Of a stretch of DNA of 64,000 nucleotides, positions 18,040 to 26,649 are shown in pieces. How positions within the stretch are numbered: position 1 is the stretch's first letter; every line of letters begins with the position of its first letter. A program made the position numbers and the translations under genes. Under the pieces are notes generated by a model. It ran no database searches, had not been told where the DNA came from, and saw nothing but the letters and a program-made list of their open reading frames with translations. The DNA comes from Rhizobium sp. NFR07 (GTDB lineage: Bacteria; Pseudomonadota; Alphaproteobacteria; Rhizobiales; Rhizobiaceae), in contig NZ_FOKM01000004.1 in assembly GCF_900111905.1 (NCBI RefSeq), positions 186,001-250,000 on the forward strand, in the 5' to 3' direction.

Positions 18040-18221
18040 GGATTCCTCCGGCATTGTGCGCTGCGGGAGATAAAAACCTAATTGCGGCAAAACCGAGAGT
18101 GACTCGTCATCTCGGCGCACATTAGGTGTCGCTTGCCGGGTTGTAATAGGATTTGGACAATCATCCCTTGTGGAAACATGAAATCAACACATTTTCAGCT
18201 TTTCTCTGCGGGCCATATGTG

Positions 18222-18232
18222 TTGCAGTGCAA
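18222..18232. promoter_or_regulatory. exo palindrome copy 2 (TTGCAGTGCAA)
   Basis: An 11-base perfect palindrome TTGCA-N-TGCAA in the 272-base divergent region between the accessory acyltransferase and the accessory GT2 gene, 80 bases before the GT2 ATG. It has the same form as the copy in the exoY-exoX region. No gene is visible in this gap. Confidence 0.4.
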
Positions 18233-18311
18233 AAAAATGCGTTGCGCCGAGCCGGGGGCTGTCCTGTAACGTTCGCCCTCTGAAGTTGATTTGATCGTCG
18301 AAGGGAACGCC

Positions 18312-19235
18312 ATGCTCCCCCAGCCTGTTGATATTAGCCTCATAATCTCGTCGAGAAACAGGGCTTATGGACTGTCGGGATGCCTTGAGGCGCTTGCTTC
18401 AGCGGCCCGTCAGGCAACCAATCTTCGTCTCGAACTCGTGTTCGTCGACAATGGTTCCACGGATGGTACGTCTGATATCGTCCGCGAATGGAGCCTGTCC
18501 GCGCCAATCGAGACGAACCTCATCCATGAAAGCAGGCCCGGCCTTTCCAACGCGCGAAACGCCGGTATCATGGCGGCACAAGGCCGAATCCTCGCCTTCA
18601 CGGATGACGATTGCGAGGTCTCCGCCGACTATTTTACCGTTCTGTCCAGCCTGTTTGCCGACGATGACACCATCGTCATGCGCGGCGGCAGGGTTAACCT
18701 CGGCGACGAGCGCGATCTGCCGATCACGATCAAGACGGATGCAGATCGCGCTGTCCTGAACCACGACCTGCATGCCGGCGGCTTCATCCACGGCTGCAAC
18801 ATGGCTTTCCCGAAGGCCCTGGTCGATGCGATCGGCCTTTTCGACGCCCGCTTCGGTGCGGGGGCGGAATTTCGTTCGGGTGAAGACACCGACTACATCC
18901 ATCGCGCGTTCGCGGCCGGTTTTTCCGTGGAATACTGGCCCGAGCTTGTGGTGAAGCATTTTCACGGTCGGCGCGACATCAAGGATATCCAGAAGCTGCA
19001 CAATGGCTATTCCTACGGCAATGGCGCGCTCTACGCGAAATATATGTTCGATCGCCGGTCGAACATGCGGGGCATGCTGCGCTGGGATATCCGTCAGGCT
19101 GTCAAGGAAGTCTTCGGCGGGCGCAAGCTGGATCCGGAAATGGGGCTGACCTATCGGGGTACGGTGCAGCAGAACCTTGCGGGTGTGCTGGCCTATTGGA
19201 GAAGTCCAGGGCGGCAGATGTCCGCCCCGAAATGA
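18312..19235 (+). CDS. Accessory GT2 glycosyltransferase inside the exo cluster
   Basis: A 307-residue GT2 enzyme starting at ATG 18312 after AAGGGAACGCC; an in-frame TTG at 18291 is less likely. It shows ISLIISSRNRAYGLSGCLEA, VFVDNGSTDGTSDIV near 45, RPGLSNARNAGI near 75, metal site FTDDDCEVSADYF near 98 and the catalytic GEDTDYIHRAFAAGF near 195. This DDD/GED type is common in EPS clusters. It does not correspond to ExoA, L, M, O, U or W, all of which are assigned elsewhere here. Divergent from the accessory acyltransferase and 109 bases before exoT. It could add the eighth residue, whose enzyme is not firmly assigned in the classical pathway as I recall, or a side sugar; both are guesses. 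Confidence 0.82.
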   Translation: MLPQPVDISLIISSRNRAYGLSGCLEALASAARQATNLRLELVFVDNGSTDGTSDIVREWSLSAPIETNLIHESRPGLSNARNAGIMAAQGRILAFTDDDCEVSADYFTVLSSLFADDDTIVMRGGRVNLGDERDLPITIKTDADRAVLNHDLHAGGFIHGCNMAFPKALVDAIGLFDARFGAGAEFRSGEDTDYIHRAFAAGFSVEYWPELVVKHFHGRRDIKDIQKLHNGYSYGNGALYAKYMFDRRSNMRGMLRWDIRQAVKEVFGGRKLDPEMGLTYRGTVQQNLAGVLAYWRSPGRQMSAPK

Positions 19236-19344
19236 ACCTTTAAGATCACGTGCTACCCGGCATGCCCTCATGCTGCCGGATAAATGGGGATAGCTGCGGC
19301 ACTTGGCCCGTTTCGGGCGTTTGCCCTAGCCGATTGGATCATTC

Positions 19345-20841
19345 ATGGATGCTGGTGCCGTCGACGGTGGCGACCTGAAAAAAAGAACGGCCACCTCTAT
19401 TCTGTGGTCGATCGTACGCGTCGGATGGAGCACGGTTGCGACATTCGTCATCTTCGTCTTTCTCGCAAGAATACTGGGACCGCAGGATTTCGGCACCTTT
19501 GCGCTTGCCAGTCTGTTCGTGGAAATCGGCAGGGTGCTCGCCTATGCCGGCCTCGGAGACGCGATCACCCGCCAGCTCGACCTCGACGAAGAGCTGGCCG
19601 ACACGGCGTTCTGGGCGTCACTTGCATTCAGCGTGCTTGTCGGGCTGGTCATCTTCGTCATGGCCCCGGCCTATGGCGAACTCGTTCGCGATCCCGCCGT
19701 CAGCGAAATCTTGCAATGGCTGGCGCCGCTCCTGCCGCTGTCCTCGCTTGCCGTTATCCATAATGCCCGGCTGGCCCGCGATTTCGGCCACAAGAGCCTT
19801 GCCGCCCAGAGCATCGTCGCCAGCCTTCTTTCCGGCGCAACCGCGGTCGCGGCAGCCTTCCTCGGCTGGGGCGTCTGGTCGCTCGTCGCCCAGACGGCGG
19901 TCAATGCCGTCGTCATCGTGCTTCTCGGCTGGCTGTCCTATCGCTGGATCCCGAGGTTCAGGTTCAATTTCGCCCTGTTCCGCTCGGTCTTCCTGTTCAG
20001 CGTCAGTCTCGTCGTCAGCCAGCTTCTCTGGATGCTGCTCGCCCGCGTGCAGGATATTTTCATCTCGCGCTGGTACGGCTCGGTGGAAGTCGGACGCTAC
20101 AGGATCGCCTGGCGCCTGATCGAACTGATCTCGCAGGCGGTGCTGTCGCCGATCGGCAGCGTCGCGCTCGTCACCCTGTCCAAGCTCCAGAATGATCCTG
20201 CCGCCTTCCGCAACGCGTATAACCGCATCGTCGGTCTCGCGGCGCTTGGAACATTCCCGCTTCTGCTGGGCTTCGGCGCCCTGTCCGACCAGCTGATCCT
20301 GTTCCTCTTCGGTAACAAGTGGGGCAATGCCGGCGACATCGCCACGGTGCTGGTGATGATGGCGGTTCCGTTCGTCATGAATGTCTTCGCCTCGTCGGCG
20401 CTTGCTGCCGTCAACAGGGCCGAGAGCATCCTCTCCGTCGCGGCGCTGCAGCTCGCCATGACGGTGCTGCTGACCTGGCTTCTCATCCCCTACGGCATCC
20501 TGGCGGTTGCCGCTGGTTATGCCGCGCGCGCCTGGCTCACCATGCCCTATCAGCAATATGTGCTGAAGCGCTATGCCAATATCGCGCCGCTCGGGACGAT
20601 GAAAGCCATAGCGATGCCGTTCGTTGGATCGCTGGTCATGGCCGGCTGCGTATGGCTCGCAAAACCTTTCATCCTGGCCGCCATTTCGCCGGTCTGGCTT
20701 GCCACGGGCGTCTGTATCGCTCTCGGCGCTGCCATCTATGCCGCATTCATGCTTCTTTTCGCCTTCAGCATGATCCGGCCCTATCTCGACATGGTGTTGT
20801 CCATGCTGCCTTCCCGTTGGAGGCCGCTTGCACACCGATAA
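19345..20841 (+). CDS. exoT: Succinoglycan repeat-unit flippase ExoT (Wzx)
   Basis: A 498-residue polysaccharide transporter of the MOP/PST family with about 12-14 membrane helices. The basic N-terminus (KKRTATSILWSIVRVGWSTV) and the LARILGPQDFGTFALASLFV signature near residue 45 are typical Wzx features; charged loops such as WYGSVEVGRYRIAWRLIELI lie near 245. ExoT is thought to move the lipid-linked octasaccharide across the inner membrane. It precedes exoV by 48 bases on the same strand, a rearrangement from the classical order. Confidence 0.92.
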   Translation: MDAGAVDGGDLKKRTATSILWSIVRVGWSTVATFVIFVFLARILGPQDFGTFALASLFVEIGRVLAYAGLGDAITRQLDLDEELADTAFWASLAFSVLVGLVIFVMAPAYGELVRDPAVSEILQWLAPLLPLSSLAVIHNARLARDFGHKSLAAQSIVASLLSGATAVAAAFLGWGVWSLVAQTAVNAVVIVLLGWLSYRWIPRFRFNFALFRSVFLFSVSLVVSQLLWMLLARVQDIFISRWYGSVEVGRYRIAWRLIELISQAVLSPIGSVALVTLSKLQNDPAAFRNAYNRIVGLAALGTFPLLLGFGALSDQLILFLFGNKWGNAGDIATVLVMMAVPFVMNVFASSALAAVNRAESILSVAALQLAMTVLLTWLLIPYGILAVAAGYAARAWLTMPYQQYVLKRYANIAPLGTMKAIAMPFVGSLVMAGCVWLAKPFILAAISPVWLATGVCIALGAAIYAAFMLLFAFSMIRPYLDMVLSMLPSRWRPLAHR

Positions 20842-20889
20842 AATCCGGCTTTCGAAGCAAGGCCTCTGCTCTCACGTCAAGGAGACCCC

Positions 20890-21921
20890 ATGCAGGAAAC
20901 GAGCGTGAATACCATCAAAAGGCTCCAGGGGCTGATCAATACCTGCCTCTCCGACCTGGTCGATCTGTCGGGACGCTACGCGCTCCTGGACTTCCCGAAC
21001 CACTACAATATCGGGGACAGCGCGATCTGGCTGGGAGAGCTCGCCTATTTCGAACAGGGCCGGTCGCGGCCGACCTTCGTCAGCGAAATCCGCACCTATA
21101 AGGAAGATCGGATGCTGGCCGCCATCGGCGACGGCCAGATCATTCTCCATGGCGGCGGCAATTTCGGCGACATCTGGCCGGGCTATCGCCAATTCCGCGA
21201 GGACATGCTGACGCGCCATCGCGGACGGCCGATCGTGCAGATGCCGCAGACGATCCATTTCAAGAGCCAGGAAAACATCGACAGCACCGCCAGGGCAATC
21301 GAGCAGCATGGCAACTTCACGCTGCTCGTCCGCGACAAGAAGAGCCTTGAATTCGCGCGTCGGTGGTTCCAGTGCGAGGTGCGTCTCTGCCCCGACATGG
21401 CCTTCTGCATCGGACCGGTCGCACGGCCGGCGCCGCAGCACGATCTTCTCCTCAACCTTAGAGAAGACCAGGAAGTCGGCGCGCCGCATGATACGTCCAG
21501 GGCCATGGCGCGCCCGAACGTCGTCAAGGCGGATTGGCCGCTGGAGGACGAAGCCGATTATCAGCGGCGCACCAAGCGGGCGGCGGTCGTCAAGGCGCTG
21601 CTGCGCGGAAATGTCGGCGGCCGAGCAAAGATGACGGAGCTGACCTACCGAGAACGGGCCGAGCAGCGCTTCGATCGGGGCGTGAAACTGCTCAGCTCGG
21701 CAAAGCAGGTCATCACCGACCGCATGCACGGCCATATCATGTGCCTGCTGCTCGATGCGGACCATTGCGTGCTCGACAACAGCTACGGCAAGACCAGCAG
21801 CTTCATCGAGGCCTGGGGCACGGTGAATGGCGAGCGGGCTGCCATCGTCAACAGCATGGACGAGGCATTGGCGATCCTGGATGGCCGCAAGGCCAAGGGT
21901 CGCGAGGCGTTCGTCGCCTAG
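20890..21921 (+). CDS. exoV: Succinoglycan pyruvyltransferase ExoV
   Basis: A 343-residue polysaccharide pyruvyl transferase. Landmarks: YALLDFPNHYNIGDSAIWLG near 30, ILHGGGNFGDIWPGYRQFRE near 85, and the C-terminal ITDRMHGHIMCLLLD with the catalytic-region His (about 275-290) followed by DNSYGKTSSF. It transfers pyruvate from phosphoenolpyruvate as a 4,6-ketal onto the terminal glucose, needed for normal polymerisation and export. A good ribosome site (AAGGAGACCCC) precedes ATG 20890. Followed by a strong terminator, so exoT-exoV may form its own transcript with the upstream GT2 gene. Confidence 0.92.
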   Translation: MQETSVNTIKRLQGLINTCLSDLVDLSGRYALLDFPNHYNIGDSAIWLGELAYFEQGRSRPTFVSEIRTYKEDRMLAAIGDGQIILHGGGNFGDIWPGYRQFREDMLTRHRGRPIVQMPQTIHFKSQENIDSTARAIEQHGNFTLLVRDKKSLEFARRWFQCEVRLCPDMAFCIGPVARPAPQHDLLLNLREDQEVGAPHDTSRAMARPNVVKADWPLEDEADYQRRTKRAAVVKALLRGNVGGRAKMTELTYRERAEQRFDRGVKLLSSAKQVITDRMHGHIMCLLLDADHCVLDNSYGKTSSFIEAWGTVNGERAAIVNSMDEALAILDGRKAKGREAFVA

Positions 21922-21951
21922 TCCGGCCTGCCAGCCTGGAATATATCTTTG

Positions 21952-21987
21952 TCGCAGCCGGGACTCGTCGTACCGGCTGCGATTTTC
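21952..21987 (+). terminator. Intrinsic terminator after exoV
   Basis: Perfect 10-bp arms TCGCAGCCGG (21952-21961) and CCGGCTGCGA (21973-21982) with an 11-base loop, followed by TTTTC. It separates the exoV transcript from the exoH-exoO run, which then needs its own promoter in the remaining gap (21988-22413). That gap holds no gene that I can support. Confidence 0.82.
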
Positions 21988-22174
21988 ATACCGGTTTCCG
22001 TAATCAGTGCAGCCTGGTATCGCTCGCGAGGTGATCGGATACCTCGCAGATAATGGCAGCCAAGCCGCAAAGGCGCCTTTGTTTTGCCGCAATTTCTTCT
22101 GTTTCCGCCAGCCACCTCACGAGGAAAGCACGATCAGGAAAAAAAATGTGATCGTTTTCGTGACTATGACTCGT

Positions 22175-22187
22175 GCTGCATTGCAGC
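22175..22187. promoter_or_regulatory. exo palindrome copy 3 (GCTGCATTGCAGC)
   Basis: A 13-base perfect palindrome with the TGCA-N-TGCA core shared with the copies at 14178 and 18222, located about 227 bases upstream of exoH. The same gap also holds GCGAAATCTCGC at 22279-22290, which matches GCAAAATCTCGC at 14861-14872 before exoU in 11 of 12 positions. Confidence 0.4.
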
Positions 22188-22413
22188 AAATCCGGTGGGC
22201 CGTGGCTGCTTAAACCTAAGGTTATCAAGGGCAGGGGGTAATCTACCGCTTTCGACGCGCTGCCCAAACGGCGCATATGCGAAATCTCGCACCTCGCCTT
22301 TTTTGCTGCGCTGCCACATTTTGCTCCAAACTCCACGTGATCCTTGTCGGCAAACGCGGGCTCAAGTCTGCTCTGATTGAACCGGCGGTGACGGGAGGCG
22401 CTGCCCAAAAGGG

Positions 22414-23571
22414 GTGACCTGTTTGACTGTTGATCAGAACATATCCTCCCGCATCAATTTGATGCGCATACTACTGATCTCCGGCATCGTCTTCGTGCAC
22501 GTGCCGTTTAATCCGGCCACAAGTCCCTTCCTCGGGACGAATGGCTGGTTTGACTGGCTTCGCGTCTTTCTCGGCGACAGCCTCTTTCGTGTCGGGGTTC
22601 CGTGCCTCAGCATGATTTCCGGCTACCTGCTTTTCCGCAAGGGCATGCAGTCCTTCGATTACGGCAAGACCCTGCAGTCGAAGGCCAAGACCGTGCTGTT
22701 GCCGTTCCTGCTTTGGAATCTCGGCCTGTTCGCCGCCGTCTGGCTTGTCCAGAGCGTCGGGATCGGCCAGGGGTATTTCCACGATGTGCATGGCTCGTCG
22801 GTTCGCGATACGCTGACTCTCGCCTTTGCCACGGAAGATCTGCCAGTCAATCTGCCGCTTTATTTTCTTCGCGATCTAATCGTTTGCATTGCGCTGTCAC
22901 CGCTGCTCGCGCTGCTTGTTCGTCGCTTTGCGGTTCCCACGCTCGCGATACTGTTCGTGTTTGCAGTGCTTCCCGGCGTCGCGATCCCGATCGTTATCAA
23001 GAAGACGATCCTGTTCAGCTTCACCATGGGCATATTCCTCGCGCTTCGCGGGGCTGATCTCAAGATGCTCGACCGTTTCGCCGTGCCGGGCACGGTCGTC
23101 ACGATCGCGGCGGCACTCGCTTTGTCGATCGCCCAGTATCAGTCGGGCCCGGATTATCCCTGGATGGTTGATCTCGCCCGCAATGCCCTTTCCATGCTCG
23201 GCGCCTTCGGTTTCTGGATGATATCGGCCATCGCCATCCGCAGCCGTACGGGCCAGAGGCTCGCTGCGACGGGCAGCCTCAGCTTCTGGATCTTCTGCGC
23301 CCACTATCCCGTGTTGATGGTCTTGTGGATGGTCTGGAACAAGATCGCAGGCGTCAGCGCCTATCCGGTCTTCTATCTCGGCGCCGTGGCGCTGACGCTT
23401 ACCGTCATGGTCATCACCAACGCTCTGGCCATGCGCCTCATGCCACCACTTTACCAGGTGCTGACCGGCAGCCGCGGCCGCAAGGAGAAGCTTGCAAACG
23501 CTACCGCCAGCCGCTCCGTCGGGGCAGGCCATTCTCCGATCGAACCGAATTTGTCACAGCAGCGCAGGTGA
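22414..23571 (+). CDS. exoH: Succinoglycan succinyltransferase ExoH
   Basis: A 385-residue acyltransferase 3 family membrane protein. ISSRINLMRILLISGIVFVH carries the Arg and catalytic-site His near residue 30; GVPCLSMISGYLLFRKGM follows, with about ten helices in all and a soluble, Ser/Arg-rich tail (360-385). It adds succinyl groups to the lipid-linked repeat; this modification makes the polymer cleavable by ExoK and matters in symbiosis. The start is uncertain: GTG 22414 has AGGGG directly against it, whereas TTG 22423 is better spaced from the same site. Three bases separate its stop from exoK. Confidence 0.9.
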   Translation: MTCLTVDQNISSRINLMRILLISGIVFVHVPFNPATSPFLGTNGWFDWLRVFLGDSLFRVGVPCLSMISGYLLFRKGMQSFDYGKTLQSKAKTVLLPFLLWNLGLFAAVWLVQSVGIGQGYFHDVHGSSVRDTLTLAFATEDLPVNLPLYFLRDLIVCIALSPLLALLVRRFAVPTLAILFVFAVLPGVAIPIVIKKTILFSFTMGIFLALRGADLKMLDRFAVPGTVVTIAAALALSIAQYQSGPDYPWMVDLARNALSMLGAFGFWMISAIAIRSRTGQRLAATGSLSFWIFCAHYPVLMVLWMVWNKIAGVSAYPVFYLGAVALTLTVMVITNALAMRLMPPLYQVLTGSRGRKEKLANATASRSVGAGHSPIEPNLSQQRR

Positions 23572-23574
23572 GAC

Positions 23575-24360
23575 ATGACGTATCTCTTAAACAAGCTCAC
23601 GATCATCCTCGGTACCGTCATTGCCGCATCCGCCGCCGTTCCCGCAGTCGCACAGGATCTCTCGGCCGGCAAGTCGTTCCTGGAGACTTTCGATACGTTC
23701 GACCGTTCCTTCTGGTACGTGTCTGACGGCTGGAACAATGGCGGCCATCAGAACTGCACTTGGTCGCGCAAGCAGATCAACACCGAAAACGGTGCGCTGA
23801 ACCTCAACTATTCCGAGGGCCAGTCCAAGGATCGCAAATATCTCTGCGGCGAAGTGCAGACGCGCGGCCGTTACGGTCACGGTGTCTACGAGGTGCGGAT
23901 GAAGGCTGCGACCGGTTCCGGCCTGAACTCGGCCTTCTTCAGCTATATCGGCCCGTCCGACAAGAAGCCCTGGGACGAGATCGACTTCGAGGTGCTTGGC
24001 AAGAACGCCAACCAGGTTCAGGTCAACCAGTATATCAACGGCAAGGGCGGAAACGAGAAGCTCATTCCAGTGGCCGGCGGTGCCGACCAGGGCTTCAACG
24101 ATTATGCCTTCGTCTGGGAACAGGATCGTCTGCGCTATTTCCTGAACGGCCAGCTCGTGCAGGAAGTCACCGACAAGTCCAAGATCCCGACCAATGCCCA
24201 GAAGATCTTCCTGAGCCTCTGGGGCACCGACACGCTGAAGAGCTGGATGGGCACGTTCGCCTATAACGGCCAGACCACGATGACCATCGATCGGGTGTCT
24301 TTCACCGCGCTCGGGGACAAATGCCAGTTCCCTGAATCCGTTGCCTGCAACATCGACTGA
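23575..24360 (+). CDS. exoK: Secreted endo-1,3-1,4-beta-glycanase ExoK (GH16)
   Basis: A 261-residue secreted GH16 enzyme. A signal peptide (about 1-29, cleaved after AVPAVAQ) is followed by a beta-jelly-roll. The catalytic motif WDEIDFEVLG near residue 135 has nucleophile Glu, Asp and acid/base Glu in the E-I-D-F-E pattern; CTWSRKQIN and SYIGPSDKKPWD are typical substrate-cleft segments. ExoK cleaves nascent succinylated succinoglycan outside the cell, producing lower-molecular-weight polymer. Directly follows exoH (3-base gap), so modification and cleavage are co-expressed. Confidence 0.95.
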   Translation: MTYLLNKLTIILGTVIAASAAVPAVAQDLSAGKSFLETFDTFDRSFWYVSDGWNNGGHQNCTWSRKQINTENGALNLNYSEGQSKDRKYLCGEVQTRGRYGHGVYEVRMKAATGSGLNSAFFSYIGPSDKKPWDEIDFEVLGKNANQVQVNQYINGKGGNEKLIPVAGGADQGFNDYAFVWEQDRLRYFLNGQLVQEVTDKSKIPTNAQKIFLSLWGTDTLKSWMGTFAYNGQTTMTIDRVSFTALGDKCQFPESVACNID

Positions 24361-24424
24361 GCCGTTTCGACGGCTTTGTCGGCATCCCGCCTTTCAGTCT
24401 TCCACAGAACAGGAGCCGGCCTGC

Positions 24425-25618
24425 TTGACCATCCACGTTCTATACCTTGCGCATGATCTCGCCGATGCTGCCATCCGGCGACGTGTCCTGACCCTCAAGG
24501 CCGGGGGCGCAGAGGTGACGGTTGCCGGCTTCCTGCGCGGGCGCAATCTCCTGGAGGGCGAGCCGGGCGTCGAGACGATCGTGCTCGGGAAGACGGCGGA
24601 TGGCCGTTTCGCCCAGCGCATCGGCGCCGTGGTGAAGGCCAGCCTGACGCTGAAGGGAAGCCTGACCGGAGTCAGGCGCCCGCATGTCATCGTTGCCCGC
24701 AACATGGAGACACTGGCGCTTGCCGGCCAGACGGCGCGTCTTTTCGACCGTCGGCTTCCGGTCGTCTACGAGTGCCTCGATATTCACCGTCTGCTGCTCG
24801 ACGACGGCATCAAGGGCAAGCTGATGCGGGCGGTCCATCGCTATTTCGGCCGCCGGGCACAGCTGCTGATCACGAGTTCTCCGGCTTTCGTCGAGAATTT
24901 CTTCAAGCCACGCTCCGGTCTCGACCTGCCCGTGATGCTTCTGGAGAACAAGGTCCTGGACCTCGATGCCGATGTCGATCAGGTCGAGCAGTCGGCGCGT
25001 CCACCGAAGCCGGGCGAGCCCTGGCGCATCGGATGGTTCGGAGCGATCCGATGCCGCAAATCTCTGTCGATCCTGACCGAATTTGCCGACCGGATGGACG
25101 GCAAGGTCAAGGTCGTCATCCGCGGCCGTCCAGCCTATAGCGAATTCGACGATTTCGACCGGATCGTTGGCGAGGCGCGCCATGTGGAATTCCACGGCGC
25201 CTACCGCAATCCGGAGGATCTCTCGCAGATCTATGACGACGTGCAGTTCAACTGGGCGATCGACTTCTTCGAAGAGGGGCTGAATTCCGACTGGTTGCTG
25301 CCGAACCGTCTCTACGAAGGCGGTCTGCATGCGGCCGTTCCGATCGCACTCGCCTCGACCGAAACCGGACGTTTTCTGGCGCGGCGCGAGATCGGCGTGA
25401 CGATCGACAAGGCGACGCCCGGTGCGCTCACGCGGATCTTCGAGGCGATGACGCCGGAGATCTACACCGAACAATTTTCTCGCGTCGCGGCCATCGAGCG
25501 CGGCCAATGGGTGACCGGACCCGCGGATTGCCGGGCGCTGGTCGCCAGGCTCGCCTCGCTCAAACCCGACCTACAGTCGCCTGCCGAAATGCAGGCTGCT
25601 TCAACAATGCAGTCGTGA
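24425..25618 (+). CDS. exoL: Succinoglycan glucosyltransferase ExoL
   Basis: A 397-residue glycosyltransferase with a GT-B-like layout: an N-terminal Rossmann piece (LTIHVLYLAHDLADAAIRRR), ARNMETLALA near 95, and a C-terminal nucleotide-sugar domain starting RIGWFGAIRCRKSL near 215, with LLPNRLYEGGLHAAVPIALA near 305 supplying the Glu of the donor site. ExoL adds the third sugar (beta-1,4 glucose). The start is most likely TTG 24425: AGGAG at 24411-24415 is correctly spaced, and the upstream ATG reading (24341) would overlap exoK. Eight bases separate it from exoA. Confidence 0.9.
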   Translation: MTIHVLYLAHDLADAAIRRRVLTLKAGGAEVTVAGFLRGRNLLEGEPGVETIVLGKTADGRFAQRIGAVVKASLTLKGSLTGVRRPHVIVARNMETLALAGQTARLFDRRLPVVYECLDIHRLLLDDGIKGKLMRAVHRYFGRRAQLLITSSPAFVENFFKPRSGLDLPVMLLENKVLDLDADVDQVEQSARPPKPGEPWRIGWFGAIRCRKSLSILTEFADRMDGKVKVVIRGRPAYSEFDDFDRIVGEARHVEFHGAYRNPEDLSQIYDDVQFNWAIDFFEEGLNSDWLLPNRLYEGGLHAAVPIALASTETGRFLARREIGVTIDKATPGALTRIFEAMTPEIYTEQFSRVAAIERGQWVTGPADCRALVARLASLKPDLQSPAEMQAASTMQS

Positions 25619-25626
25619 GGTGGATC

Positions 25627-26649
25627 ATGGTAGAGAGTAGCGTTTCCGGTTCCGACATGTCCCGCTTCGAGGTCAGCCCTCGTGTCCTGCTCGTCATTCC
25701 GTGCCTCAACGAGGCAAAGACGATCGACCCGCTGCTGCACAAGCTGGCTTTGCAGCGCGGCAACATGGACATGCTGATCGTCGTCGCCGATGGCGGCAGC
25801 AAGGACGGCACGATCGAGATCGTCCAGCGCCTGACGGGAGAGATTTCTGATCTCGTGCTGATGGACAATCCGCGGCGCATCCAGAGCGCTGCGATCAATC
25901 TCGCGGTCGACCGTTTCGGCGGGGATCGTGATTATCTGATCCGCATCGATGCCCATGGCGACTATCCGGATAATTACTGCCGTGCGCTGATCGAGGAAGC
26001 CGAGTCGAAGCAGGCGGATTCGGTCGTGGTCGGCATGGAAACGGTTGGTTTCGGTGCCTTCCAGCAGGCGGCGGCGATCGCGCAGAATTCCAAGCTCGGC
26101 AATGGCGGTTCCAAGCATCGCGCCGGCGGCGGCGGTGAATGGGTCGATCATGGCCACCACGCCCTGATGCGCATCGCCGCCTATTCCGCGGTCGGCGGCT
26201 ATGACGAGAGTTTCAGCCACAACGAAGACGCAGAGCTGGACTTCCGGCTGCGCCGATCCGGCTTCCGCATCTGGATGACCGGCAAGACCTACATGACCTA
26301 TTATCCGCGCTCCAGCGCGTCGGCGCTTTTCCGCCAGTATCTCGGCTATGGCCGTGGCCGCGCGAAGAACCTGATGAAACATGGCTCTATCCCGAAGATC
26401 CGCCAGGCGATCCCGCTTGCCGTGGCACCTGTTGTGGCCGGCGCGGTCCTGGCGCTGCTTCACTGGTGGGCCGCGGTGCCGTTCGCGGTCTGGGTTGCCG
26501 CCTGCCTCGCCTACGGTGCCTATATGGCGATCGGCCAGCGCAACATGCTGGCGCTCTTTGCCTCCATCCCGGCGATGATCATGCATTTCGCCTGGTCGGC
26601 GGGTTTCTGGATGGAGTTGATCGGCTTCAAGCGGAAGAGGGCTGCATGA
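25627..26649 (+). CDS. exoA: Succinoglycan glucosyltransferase ExoA (GT2, membrane)
   Basis: A 340-residue GT2 enzyme with a membrane C-terminus. VLLVIPCLNEAKTIDPLLHK, VVADGGSKDGTIEIV near 50, RIDAHGDYPDNYC near 100 and the processive-type NEDAELDFRLRRSGF near 205 mark the catalytic domain; two or three hydrophobic helices lie at 260-330 (LAVAPVVAGAVLALLHWWAA). ExoA adds the second sugar, beta-1,3 glucose onto lipid-linked galactose. ATG 25627 follows a GAGGTGG site; an internal ATG at 25657 is an alternative. Overlaps exoM by 4 bases (ATGA). Confidence 0.92.
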   Translation: MVESSVSGSDMSRFEVSPRVLLVIPCLNEAKTIDPLLHKLALQRGNMDMLIVVADGGSKDGTIEIVQRLTGEISDLVLMDNPRRIQSAAINLAVDRFGGDRDYLIRIDAHGDYPDNYCRALIEEAESKQADSVVVGMETVGFGAFQQAAAIAQNSKLGNGGSKHRAGGGGEWVDHGHHALMRIAAYSAVGGYDESFSHNEDAELDFRLRRSGFRIWMTGKTYMTYYPRSSASALFRQYLGYGRGRAKNLMKHGSIPKIRQAIPLAVAPVVAGAVLALLHWWAAVPFAVWVAACLAYGAYMAIGQRNMLALFASIPAMIMHFAWSAGFWMELIGFKRKRAA

